From: Bacillota bacterium
Lineage (GTDB): Bacteria; Bacillota; Clostridia; Acetivibrionales; DTU013
Assembly (NCBI GenBank): GCA_023409615.1
Contig: JAEYRF010000142.1
Span: forward strand, 1 to 8,974
Direction of reading: 5' to 3'
DNA length: 8,974 nucleotides
In this document: piece by piece, positions 1 through 7,044 of the stretch
How positions within the stretch are numbered: the first letter of the stretch is position 1
How the letters are laid out: every line of letters starts with the position of its first letter
The notes under the pieces: generated by a model
What the model was told of the DNA's origin: nothing
Databases searched by the model: none
Seen by the model: the letters and a program-made list of their open reading frames with translations, nothing else
Position numbers and translations under genes: made by a program

Positions 1-70
1 CTTCCCTCAATAGTTGAAGAACAATCTGACTCTTAAATTCCGGGCTGTAATTTCTTCTTGCTTTACTCAT
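1..70 (-). CDS. IS3-family transposase OrfA, N-terminus (truncated by window edge)
   Basis: The minus strand from the ATG at 70 to the window edge is open for 23 codons and begins MSKARRNYSPEFKSQIVLQL. The Lys/Arg-rich start followed by Y-S-P-E-F-K and an amphipathic helix is the classic opening of the helix-turn-helix domain of IS3-family OrfA (IS911/IS150-like), which binds the terminal inverted repeats. In this family OrfA (about 90-100 residues) is followed by OrfB, the DDE integrase, made as an OrfAB fusion by -1 frameshifting; none of that is in view. The upstream ribosome binding site is weak, as is common for transposase genes. The family call is confident despite the short length; the exact subgroup is not. 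Confidence 0.75.
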   Translation of the reverse strand, partial: MSKARRNYSPEFKSQIVLQLLRE

Positions 71-100
71 GATTTTAGTATAACTTATTTTTTAGATTTT

Positions 101-121
101 GTGTCTCACCTTATGGGTTCA
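101..121 (-). repeat. Probable terminal inverted repeat of the IS3-family element
   Basis: These 21 bases end in CA on the plus strand (TG at the start on the minus strand) and lie 31 bases outside the orfA start, where an IS3-family terminal repeat is expected. The partner repeat is outside the window, so the assignment rests on position and on the TG/CA end alone. Confidence 0.5.
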
Positions 122-183
122 TTATAATTTGCGAAGCATATCCGGCAAAATCGATGGGGCTCGATGCCCTAGAGATTTTATTA

Positions 184-238
184 GCAGTACAATATATAGT
201 GACCTGTTTACTGTCAGGCTATCAATATATTGTACTGC
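184..238. repeat. 55-nt imperfect inverted repeat in the moxR upstream region
   Basis: The left arm GCAGTACAATATAT (184-197) is exactly complementary to 225-238. Inside it, CCTG (203-206) pairs with CAGG (215-218) around an 8-base loop, leaving a short asymmetric unpaired part between the two stems. Neither strand has a run of T after the hairpin, so it is not a convincing intrinsic terminator. It lies in the only non-coding stretch between the IS end (121) and moxR (386), where I see no other gene. It could be a protein-binding palindrome, the folded end of a small non-autonomous element, or the remains of a terminator of an upstream gene. No function is assigned. Confidence 0.6.
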
Positions 239-372
239 GGCACTGAAAAACGGGTACATCGCAATTAGCTCTATAAGTGAAACAGATTAAAAAAAGACGA
301 AAATGACCTGAAATAACCTACTTCTATCTCAATATGTATTAAGTTAAAATTAAGATATCAAATAAAAGTTAT

Positions 373-377
373 GAGGG
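373..377 (+). promoter_or_regulatory. Ribosome binding site that fixes the moxR start at 386
   Basis: GAGGG ends 8 bases before the ATG at 386. The in-frame ATG at 371 has only an A-rich run with no Shine-Dalgarno match before it, and it would itself overlap this site. The downstream ATG is therefore the likelier start. No clear -35/-10 promoter pair was found between 240 and 370. Confidence 0.7.
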
Positions 378-385
378 ATGCACAT

Positions 386-1342
386 ATGAATGATTCTGTT
401 AGAATTCTCAAAAGTATTATCGACAATGTGGAGAATGTCATCGTAGGAAAACGTTATGCAATAGAACTGGCGGTGATCTCACTTATCTGTAACGGTCATG
501 TACTGATCGAGGATGTTCCGGGTGTTGGTAAAACCAGTCTTGTATCGGCACTGTCAAAATCACTTAATGCTTCCTTTAGAAGAATACAATTCACGCCCGA
601 TGTTCTGCCATCCGATATCACAGGATATTCGATCTATAATCAGAAAACTTCTGATTTCGAATACCGTCCCGGTGCTATTATGAGTCAGATCATTCTGGCA
701 GATGAAATCAATCGCACATCTCCCAAAACACAGGCCAGTCTTCTTGAGGTCATGGAAGAATATCAGGTAACGGTAGACGGCATCACATACAAGGTCCCAA
801 AACCATTCATGGTGCTTGCGACGCAGAACCCGGTCGAATATCTTGGTACCTATCCTCTGCCGGAAGCCCAGATTGATCGTTTCTTCATGAAGATTTCAAT
901 CGGTTATCCCACAAACACAGAGGAGAGCTACATACTTTCCAAATTCCAGCTTTCCAACCCACTCGAAAAACTCCTTCCTGTCGCAGAAAGCGACGATATT
1001 ATAGCTCTTCAGGAAGATATCAAAAATGTGCACGTTGATAAAACTCTCAGCAACTATATTGTGGATATCGTCAGCCAAACAAGAAAACATCCTGATGTTG
1101 CTCTTGGAGCAAGCCCCAGAGGTTCCCTTTCACTTTTCAGAGCTTCTCAAGCCTGGGCTTACTACAACGAAAGAAATTATGTATTGCCTGATGATATCAA
1201 GAAGATGGTCATTCCTGTGCTTTCACACAGACTGATGCTAAAACAGGAAGCAAAACTCAAGAAGATTAACCCCGAAGAAATATTGAATTCTATTGTAGCA
1301 AGAATAAATATTCCGGTGGTGAACCAACATGAAGCGAAGTAG
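386..1342 (+). CDS. MoxR-family AAA+ ATPase
   Basis: This is a cytoplasmic ATPase of the MoxR/RavA branch of AAA+ proteins (AAA_3 domain), 318 residues, the usual family length. Visible motifs are Walker A EDVPGVGKT (42-50), Walker B LADEINR (104-110), sensor 1 around ATQNP (145-149), an arginine-finger segment QIDRF (162-166) and sensor 2 GASPRGS (241-247), followed by the C-terminal lid helices. All key residues are present, so it should bind and hydrolyse ATP. Family members act as chaperone-like remodelling factors that mature or activate partner proteins, often ones with von Willebrand A folds. It overlaps the following DUF58 gene by 14 bases, which implies translational coupling and points to that protein, and the transglutaminase behind it, as its partners. 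The specific target is not known. Confidence 0.93.
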   Translation: MNDSVRILKSIIDNVENVIVGKRYAIELAVISLICNGHVLIEDVPGVGKTSLVSALSKSLNASFRRIQFTPDVLPSDITGYSIYNQKTSDFEYRPGAIMSQIILADEINRTSPKTQASLLEVMEEYQVTVDGITYKVPKPFMVLATQNPVEYLGTYPLPEAQIDRFFMKISIGYPTNTEESYILSKFQLSNPLEKLLPVAESDDIIALQEDIKNVHVDKTLSNYIVDIVSQTRKHPDVALGASPRGSLSLFRASQAWAYYNERNYVLPDDIKKMVIPVLSHRLMLKQEAKLKKINPEEILNSIVARINIPVVNQHEAK

Positions 1343-2546
1343 AATACTCTACCTCTGCCTTTTTATCTCCGCCCTGATCTTTACCTATTTCAACGGCGGT
1401 AAAATGCCATATATGCTGCTGTATACAGTGTTGATTATTCCTGTAATATCACTTACATATACGCTTGTGATATACCTGCGCTTTAAATATGGTCAGGAGC
1501 TTGATAAGAAATTCGTTACAAAGGGTGACAAGGTCAACTTCATCTTCAGCATTAATAATGAAGACTTTTTCATTTACCCTTATGTGAAGATAGCATTTTA
1601 TGGAGCTAAGACCATTTTTGAAAATCAGTTACAGGTGAAGAGCTTCTCTTTAAACCCATTCTCCGGAAAGAACTATTTCTTCGAACTCCAATGTAACTAC
1701 AGAGGCAGTTATGAAATAGGTATCAATTCAGTAGAATTGGAGGATTTCTTTGGATTATTCAAATTAAGGTACAATGTATTTGAGCCGAAGCATGTCACTG
1801 TGTATCCGAGGATCGTTTATCTTGATAAATTCTTGCTCAAGACCGATTTTATGTCTGAATCCCATTCGATACTTAATACCAGAGACGAAGATATGACGAC
1901 GATCAGCGATGTAAGAAAGTATCAATACGGGGACAACCTGAAGCGGATTCACTGGAAGTTGACTGCGAAAACCCAGGAAATCATGGTGAAAAAGTTTGAG
2001 AGCACCTCACAGACAAACACCATTATGCTCCTGGATTTACACAGTAATTCTTTATCATATGGGGAGAATATTGTGCTCGAGGATAAATTGATTGAATCCG
2101 TCGTTGCAGTTCTCTATTACTGCCTCTATAAATGGATTCCTGTAAATCTTGTGTATTACAGTGGAAATCTGATGAATATTCAGGCCAGGAACCATCTGAT
2201 GTTCAATGATATTTTTGAATTGCTGGCAAAGATCAAGTTTAATGAAAGCGTTCCGGTAAAGGATTTACTTGAGATTTACACGACAAACGTTTTAAAACGT
2301 ACAAATATCATACTCTTTACATCTAATCTCGATTATGAGCTGTATAACCAGATCTATAAAGCAAGCAATGTCGGCTATGATGTCAGTTTGATCTACACTT
2401 CACCCGAGAAATTAACAGGCGTAAAGAATCCCGAGGTGGAGAATATTCTCTGCTCCCTGCCGGAAATCGGCGTGAACAGTTACAGGATCAATATAGACGA
2501 TGATATTAAAGAAATCCTGGAATACCGAGGAGGCGGCACGCAATGA
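1329..2546 (+). CDS. DUF58-domain membrane protein with vWA-like fold
   Basis: The 405-residue protein has two hydrophobic segments near its N-terminus (about 5-22 and 28-50), so it is probably a membrane hairpin with the rest in the cytoplasm. A beta-rich region (about 55-180) follows. Next comes the DUF58 signature DVRKYQYGDNLKRIHWK (194-210) with LTAK just after it, and then a von Willebrand A-like part starting with the strand TIMLLDL (231-237). DUF58 proteins are the regular companions of MoxR ATPases and are presumed to link the ATPase to the membrane. The metal-binding DxSxS motif of a true vWA domain reads D-L-H-S-N here (236-240), so metal binding is doubtful. The start overlaps the end of moxR by 14 bases, and the stop overlaps the next gene's ATG in an ATGA junction, so the three genes form one transcript. 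The family is clear; the molecular role is not. Confidence 0.9.
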   Translation: MKRSRILYLCLFISALIFTYFNGGKMPYMLLYTVLIIPVISLTYTLVIYLRFKYGQELDKKFVTKGDKVNFIFSINNEDFFIYPYVKIAFYGAKTIFENQLQVKSFSLNPFSGKNYFFELQCNYRGSYEIGINSVELEDFFGLFKLRYNVFEPKHVTVYPRIVYLDKFLLKTDFMSESHSILNTRDEDMTTISDVRKYQYGDNLKRIHWKLTAKTQEIMVKKFESTSQTNTIMLLDLHSNSLSYGENIVLEDKLIESVVAVLYYCLYKWIPVNLVYYSGNLMNIQARNHLMFNDIFELLAKIKFNESVPVKDLLEIYTTNVLKRTNIILFTSNLDYELYNQIYKASNVGYDVSLIYTSPEKLTGVKNPEVENILCSLPEIGVNSYRINIDDDIKEILEYRGGGTQ

Positions 2547-5023
2547 ATTTGAAAAGCTTAACCAATAAAATTTCAGAATTAATACTGGCACAGCTGCTTA
2601 CATTCAGCCTTGTCTACGCCCTTACCTCTTCCCTTGGTCTGCCATACCCGGTTTTCAGGATATTCCTGTTGTGTATGTTATTTATCATTGCATTATTTGT
2701 TATGTTCATCAATAAAAAAACTTCCATTGCCGCTTTTATACTCACAGGTACATCATTATTTGCCCTGATTATTTATGTATTCTTTGTCGCGAGTATTGAA
2801 AAAACCGGCATTTTTTTGGATGATTATTTTTACTGGCTTGGCCAGTATATTCAGTATTCCGATGTCCCCGATCCCAGATACCAAATAATTACCGTCCTGG
2901 CACTATGCATCCTTTTATCAATTTTTTGTTACCTGTTTGTCGTCCGAAGATTCAACTTTTTCGTAATTGTGCCTTTCGGTATGATTTTGTTCTCCATACA
3001 GTGGTCCTATAATATCATCTCAACAATTGTACCCTTCTATATGTTTTTAGCAGGAGCACTTATTGCGTACATTCGACACATCTATCAGTCAAAATCAGTA
3101 GCAGGACCAAATGAATATGCCAAACCGCTTACTCTCGCAGCCTGGAGTTTACCTGTTTGTATTTTGATTATCCTTTTAGCTTTCTCAATACATGCAAGCG
3201 ATAAACCAATTGAATGGAAGTGGCTCGACCAAAAGGTAATTTCTGCTTATAATTACTTTAAGAAAAACTTTGACTATGAAACCTTTGATTACTTTTCCTT
3301 GTCCGCCTCTTCCGGCTTCGGTGACAGAAGTAATTTACTGGGCGGCCGGGTCAAACTCGACAAAACCAATGTACTCTCCGTCACAACTAGGAACAGGGTA
3401 TACCTGAAGGGTGTATCAAAAGATTATTACACAGGAAACCGCTGGATCAACAGTGTGGATGAACTGACGCCGATCGGCTCGGATTATACCTTTATGTACA
3501 ACGACTATGATGAAATGGTTAATGGCATGGAATTACTGTCTGAAAGTGATCAGTTTATCGAGGATTATTTTGAAGTCAATCCTGTCAAAGTATCTTACCT
3601 TAATATTAAGACAAAATCTTTGTTCCTCCCTCAGAAAGCAAATAAATTCATGCCTTCAGAAGGTGATTTCTCTGGTTTTATTAACAATACCGGTGACTAT
3701 TCCTCCAGCCAGAGGCACACAAAAGGCTTTAGCTATACAGTGAATATGTATAGTCCAAAAATCGGAACTGATGAGTTTGCTGAAGTAATGCGAAAAAGCA
3801 AAAAGAATCTGTACAGTGAATACCTGCTCAGACAGGAATTTTCCGACTATTATGAAGCTGCTTCTATAGTTGATAGCGACCAGATAAATATATTGAATGT
3901 TGAACCAAATGATGACGAAACAGATACCTATACATCAGATAAAACAATTCTGGTAAAGGTCGTTGACCGGGAAAAGCTTGAGATTATACAAAAACTTACA
4001 AAGTTGAAGGAGAAAAGCAGTCAAATATATGACACCTATTTGCAGCTTCCGGAGAATCTTCCGCAAAGGGTGCATGATCTTTCAGCTTCACTTGTTGCTT
4101 CTTCAGAAAGTGATTATGATAAGGCAAAAGCAATCGAGCAGTATCTTGCCTCCAACTTTCCCTACAATCTGGACGTGCGATCTACACCGAGAAACAGAGA
4201 CTTTGTAGACTATTTCCTCTTTGACCAAAAGGAAGGTTATTGCTCTTATTATGCGTCTGCCATGACCATACTTGCAAGGTGTGCAGGACTCCCTGCCCGA
4301 TATGTTGAGGGGTATATGCTCCCGCCTGATCCTGTTAAGGATAAAAATGACACCTTTGTAGTAACAAATATGCAGGCTCATGCCTGGGTTGAAATATACT
4401 TTGAGGGCTATGGCTGGCTTCCCTTTGAACCAACTTCACCATTCAGGTCAGATTTCTATACCAACGATATATCCGAAGCTATCCTTTCATCTTCTTACAA
4501 TCCTTCTTATACTGATTATATGGAAATGATGGAGCGCTATGCAAACCAGTACAAAAGTTCGTCAAATCCGGACTATATCGAAGTAAAGAAGGAAACTTCA
4601 ACAACGTTCATTATACTTATTAGCTTCAGTGGAGTCCTGATATTATTTGGTCTCATACTATTGCTTAATATCATGATAGGCCGGTTCAAACTATATAAGC
4701 TTGTCTCCCTGCCGGCAAAGGACTGCATTTTAAAGTTCTACGAATATTATGAGAAAGTATTAAGTCTGCAGAGTTTGGGTCTGCAGCCTTCAGAAACACC
4801 ATTCCAGTATTCGGCCAGAATCGATTCACAGATGTTCTTCAGCCCTGTAAAATTTAAAGTCATTACAGACATTTTTGTAAAATGCAGATATAGCCTTGAA
4901 GAACCGACTGATAAAGAAAAACAGCTGATATGTGATTTTCGCATTGGCTTTCTCAGTGAAATGAAAACAGGTATGGGAAAACTCAAGTACTTTACCTATA
5001 AATACCTAATCAACAAAATGTAA
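2543..5023 (+). CDS. Multi-pass membrane protein with extracytoplasmic transglutaminase-like domain (TgpA/DUF3488 type)
   Basis: This 826-residue protein starts with about seven hydrophobic helices (roughly 11-31, 36-56, 60-84, 115-134, 137-152, 158-178, 198-216). A large hydrophilic region (about 219-685) follows, then one more membrane helix (688-712) and a cytoplasmic tail resembling DUF4129 (SETPFQYSARI, 750-760). The transglutaminase-like core is at about 510-640, with the nucleophile Cys567 in KEGYCSYYAS, His613 in QAHAWVEIYF, and Glu629 in PFEPT where the family often has Asp. Bacterial relatives are cysteine enzymes (protease, amidase or transpeptidase-like) acting outside the membrane; the substrate here is unknown. 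The stretch from about 219 to 500, ahead of the core, matches nothing I recognise. A strong GAGGAGG site (2527-2533) precedes the start, which overlaps the DUF58 stop by 4 bases. As third gene of the operon it is the probable effector. Confidence 0.9.
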   Translation: MNLKSLTNKISELILAQLLTFSLVYALTSSLGLPYPVFRIFLLCMLFIIALFVMFINKKTSIAAFILTGTSLFALIIYVFFVASIEKTGIFLDDYFYWLGQYIQYSDVPDPRYQIITVLALCILLSIFCYLFVVRRFNFFVIVPFGMILFSIQWSYNIISTIVPFYMFLAGALIAYIRHIYQSKSVAGPNEYAKPLTLAAWSLPVCILIILLAFSIHASDKPIEWKWLDQKVISAYNYFKKNFDYETFDYFSLSASSGFGDRSNLLGGRVKLDKTNVLSVTTRNRVYLKGVSKDYYTGNRWINSVDELTPIGSDYTFMYNDYDEMVNGMELLSESDQFIEDYFEVNPVKVSYLNIKTKSLFLPQKANKFMPSEGDFSGFINNTGDYSSSQRHTKGFSYTVNMYSPKIGTDEFAEVMRKSKKNLYSEYLLRQEFSDYYEAASIVDSDQINILNVEPNDDETDTYTSDKTILVKVVDREKLEIIQKLTKLKEKSSQIYDTYLQLPENLPQRVHDLSASLVASSESDYDKAKAIEQYLASNFPYNLDVRSTPRNRDFVDYFLFDQKEGYCSYYASAMTILARCAGLPARYVEGYMLPPDPVKDKNDTFVVTNMQAHAWVEIYFEGYGWLPFEPTSPFRSDFYTNDISEAILSSSYNPSYTDYMEMMERYANQYKSSSNPDYIEVKKETSTTFIILISFSGVLILFGLILLLNIMIGRFKLYKLVSLPAKDCILKFYEYYEKVLSLQSLGLQPSETPFQYSARIDSQMFFSPVKFKVITDIFVKCRYSLEEPTDKEKQLICDFRIGFLSEMKTGMGKLKYFTYKYLINKM

Positions 5024-5041
5024 GTCTCCTGAATAATTATA

Positions 5042-5094
5042 ATGAGAAAGCCGTTGCATGCCTTCTTTACCTTGGGCTGCAACGGCTTTCTCAT
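5042..5094. terminator. Strong hairpin terminator between convergent operons
   Basis: A 17-bp perfect stem (5042-5058 with 5078-5094), extendable by GCC/GGC past one bulged base, lies between the stop codons of the transglutaminase gene (5023) and the convergent ACT gene (5114). On the minus strand it is followed by a T-rich but interrupted tract (TATAATTATT). On the plus strand the following bases are mostly A before a TTTT. It therefore fits best as the terminator of the minus-strand ACT/paaK/ior transcript, and probably also stops plus-strand transcripts through the stem itself. Confidence 0.75.
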
Positions 5095-5113
5095 AAAAAA
5101 ATAATTTTATAGT

Positions 5114-5545
5114 TTAAAGTTTATAAACCTGTTTTGCAGAAAGTACATTTATACCTTTTGCCTTTAGTTCTTCTACTGCTTTTGTAGGATCCTCCACCCT
5201 GAGAATTACCATCGCTTCATCGTCAGACTTGCCAACAAAAGCGTACATGTATTCAATCCCAATTTCAGCTTGATTAAGAATTTCCAGGGCCTTTGACAAT
5301 CCACCCGGTTTATCCTGTATTCCTATTGCCACGACGCTGGTAGAACTAACCGTAAAACCCTTTTCCTTTAAAACTTGTACGGCTTTTTCCGGGTTGTTTA
5401 CAATTAGCCGCAGTATTCCAAAGTCTGTGGTGTCCGCTATGGATAATGCACTGATGTCGATCTGGTTATCTCCAAGTATCTTGGTTACCTCTGCAAGTCG
5501 TCCTGATTTGTTTTCCAGGAAAATCGATATCTGCTCTACAAACAT
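5114..5545 (-). CDS. Tandem ACT-domain amino-acid-binding protein
   Basis: The 143-residue protein consists of two ACT domains and nothing else: about 3-66, with the ligand-loop segment [10 protein letters not shown] (11-20), and about 71-137, with the equivalent [11 protein letters not shown] (77-87). ACT domains bind small ligands, usually amino acids, at dimer interfaces and pass the signal to an enzyme. Stand-alone double-ACT proteins of this kind (COG4747-like) are commonly encoded beside phenylacetate-CoA ligase and indolepyruvate oxidoreductase genes, as here. A regulatory role responding to an aromatic or branched-chain amino acid is therefore inferred, not shown. The start at 5545 is supported by a strong purine-rich site (GAGGAGAGGTG just upstream on the minus strand). 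It is the last gene of the cluster, 65 bases after paaK, and may also have its own promoter. Confidence 0.9.
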   Translation of the reverse strand: MFVEQISIFLENKSGRLAEVTKILGDNQIDISALSIADTTDFGILRLIVNNPEKAVQVLKEKGFTVSSTSVVAIGIQDKPGGLSKALEILNQAEIGIEYMYAFVGKSDDEAMVILRVEDPTKAVEELKAKGINVLSAKQVYKL

Positions 5546-5571
5546 TGCACACCTCTCCTCTATATTTATTT

Positions 5572-5600
5572 CTTATATGCATATAATGTTATACCGGCAA
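5572..5600 (-). promoter_or_regulatory. Candidate promoter of the ACT gene with a palindrome over its -10
   Basis: On the minus strand, TTGCCG (5595-5600) and TATAAG (5572-5577) are separated by 17 bases and would start transcription about 20 bases before the ACT ATG. A perfect 14-bp palindrome TTATATGCATATAA (5573-5586) overlaps the -10. The match to consensus is moderate and the region is AT-rich, so a chance occurrence is possible; the gene may simply be read from upstream. Confidence 0.35.
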
Positions 5601-5610
5601 CTCTGCCTGA

Positions 5611-6915
5611 TTAATCAAACTTACGGTTGTCAATGATTCTCTTTGCTTTTCCTTCGCTTCTCGCGATTGTTTTAGGTTCTACAAGCTTCACTTTAGCAGA
5701 CAATCCCAGCGTATGCTCTATTTCCTTCCTGATATTTCTCTCCAGATCTTCGATGTTTCTGACTTTATCCGAGAATAATGCCTGCGTCATTTCTACCTGA
5801 ATCTCCAAGACATCGAGACTGCCGACTCTGTCAACAATAAGCTGATAATGTGGCGCAGTTTCTCCCAATTCCAACAGAACACTTTCTATTTGAGTAGGGA
5901 ATACATTAACTCCACGTATTATCAACATGTCGTCAGTACGTCCTGTCACCTTACTCATTCTTACAATCGTTCTGCCACAATCGCATTTTGAATATTCGAG
6001 AGATGAAATATCTCTTGTCCTGTAACGAAGCAAAGGCATTCCTTCCTTTGTGATTGTAGAGAATACCAATTCTCCCTTTGAACCGGCAGGCAGCACCTGC
6101 TCAGTTTCAGGATCTATGATCTCGGGAATAAAATGATCCTCCTGTACATGCAATCCGCACTTGCATGGGCATTCCGATGCAACACCCGGGCCAATTACTT
6201 CACTGAGTCCATAGATATCAATAGCCAGAATGCCCAGTCTCTTTTCGATCTCATTGCGCATACTATGTGACCATGGCTCAGCACCGAACACACCGGCTTT
6301 CAGCTTTAAGTCGCTCTTTTTTATACCTGCCTCCTCCATCTCCTCAGCCATAAACATGGCATATGAAGGCGTACAGGCCAATAATGTCGTTCCAAAATCC
6401 TTCATGATCTGCAGTTGTCTCTTTGTATTGCCGCCTGAAATAGGAATTACCGATGCACCGATACGCTCCGCGCCGTAATGTGCTCCAAGGCCTCCGGTGA
6501 AAAGTCCGTATCCGTATGCGATCTGAATGACGGATTCTTTTGAAGCGCCGGCATTGGTAAGGGTTCTTGCCATGACCTCTGCCCAGGTATCGATATCCTT
6601 TCTGGTATAGCCTACTACAATCTGTTTCCCTGTTGTTCCTGAGGATGCGTGAAGTCTGATGATCTCACTCAGCGGTACGGCAAACAAGCCGTAAGGATAA
6701 GTATCTCTCAAATCCTGTTTGTAATTGAACGGCAGTTTTGAAAGATCCTCAACTCCTTTAATATCTCCGGGCTCGACCCCGATTTTCTGCATCTTCTCCC
6801 TATAATAGGGGACATCATGATAGATCTTTTTTACGGTCTTGACCAACCGTGCGCTCTGGAGCTTCTGCATTTCCTCTCTGGGCATGCACTCTTTTGACTG
6901 GTTCCAATATTGCAT
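5611..6915 (-). CDS. paaK: Phenylacetate-CoA ligase family protein (aryl-acetate:CoA ligase, AMP-forming)
   Basis: This adenylate-forming enzyme activates phenylacetate or a related aryl acetate with ATP and CoA, or runs the reverse way from aryl-acetyl-CoA. The 434-residue length is normal for PaaK. Visible motifs are the phosphate-binding loop SSGTTGK (91-97), IYGLSEV (234-240), RYRTRD (297-302), the hinge-region RGVNVFP (334-340) and the C-terminal lysine segment EGKAKR (421-426). Two cysteine groups (C249, C251, C253 and C311, C313) may form a structural metal site. The frame stays open upstream to a possible ATG at 7002, but the ATG at 6915 has an excellent AGGAGGGG site (6923-6930) 7 bases away and starts MQYWN, as in relatives, so I choose it. 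Adjacent iorAB makes aryl-acetyl-CoA from aryl pyruvates, so the natural substrate is probably phenylacetate or indoleacetate. Whether it works in synthesis or salvage is unresolved. Confidence 0.92.
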   Translation of the reverse strand: MQYWNQSKECMPREEMQKLQSARLVKTVKKIYHDVPYYREKMQKIGVEPGDIKGVEDLSKLPFNYKQDLRDTYPYGLFAVPLSEIIRLHASSGTTGKQIVVGYTRKDIDTWAEVMARTLTNAGASKESVIQIAYGYGLFTGGLGAHYGAERIGASVIPISGGNTKRQLQIMKDFGTTLLACTPSYAMFMAEEMEEAGIKKSDLKLKAGVFGAEPWSHSMRNEIEKRLGILAIDIYGLSEVIGPGVASECPCKCGLHVQEDHFIPEIIDPETEQVLPAGSKGELVFSTITKEGMPLLRYRTRDISSLEYSKCDCGRTIVRMSKVTGRTDDMLIIRGVNVFPTQIESVLLELGETAPHYQLIVDRVGSLDVLEIQVEMTQALFSDKVRNIEDLERNIRKEIEHTLGLSAKVKLVEPKTIARSEGKAKRIIDNRKFD

Positions 6916-6922
6916 TTTAGAA

Positions 6923-6930
6923 CCCCTCCT
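6923..6930 (-). promoter_or_regulatory. Ribosome binding site that fixes the paaK start at 6915
   Basis: AGGAGGGG on the minus strand lies 7 bases before the ATG at 6915, close to a perfect anti-Shine-Dalgarno match. It rules in the 434-residue form. The 29-residue N-terminal extension that would begin at 7002 is Arg/Gly-rich and unlike the family. Confidence 0.8.
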
Positions 6931-6952
6931 TGATTTTATTAAATGCCCATCC

Positions 6953-6968
6953 ATTCTCCCGCGAGAAT
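6953..6968. repeat. Short palindrome in the paaK leader
   Basis: ATTCTC (6953-6958) and GAGAAT (6963-6968) form a 6-bp inverted repeat around four bases, 38 bases upstream of the paaK start, in the 129-base gap after iorB. It is too short for a terminator, has no following T run, and could be an operator or a small leader hairpin. A TACAAT sequence further upstream on the minus strand (about 7019-7024) resembles a -10 box, but I see no convincing -35 for it. Confidence 0.35.
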
Positions 6969-7044
6969 CACTTTCAGGGATTACAGGTCTTACCCGCCCC
7001 ACGCAAAAGTAACAGGCTATTGTACCAGGTAATACGTTTTTCTT

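Larger units (their letters stand above)
1..121 (-). mobile_element. IS3-family insertion sequence, left end (partial)
   Basis: The minus strand carries an OrfA-like transposase start (position 70) preceded by a short leader. Read on the minus strand, the leader begins TGAACCCATAAGGTGAGACAC at position 121. IS3-family elements begin with TG and end with CA, and commonly have a GGACAC/GAGACAC-like block in their terminal repeat about 50 bases before orfA, which fits this layout. I therefore place the outer boundary at 121 by inference. The rest of the element, its other end and any target-site duplication lie outside the window, so neither completeness nor activity can be judged. Confidence 0.72.

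Noticed and set aside
149..171. GGGC/GCCC mini-hairpin considered as a terminator
   Set aside because: The stem is only 4 bp and has no T tract; it is too weak to call.
99..290. 63-codon plus-strand open frame across the IS end and the inverted repeat
   Set aside because: It crosses the IS boundary and the hairpin, has no ribosome binding site, and its product resembles nothing.
371..385. Upstream ATG as the moxR start
   Set aside because: It lacks a Shine-Dalgarno match, while GAGGG is ideally placed for the ATG at 386.
6916..7002. 29-residue N-terminal extension of the PaaK-like ligase
   Set aside because: The residues are unlike the family and the start at 6915 has a near-perfect ribosome binding site.
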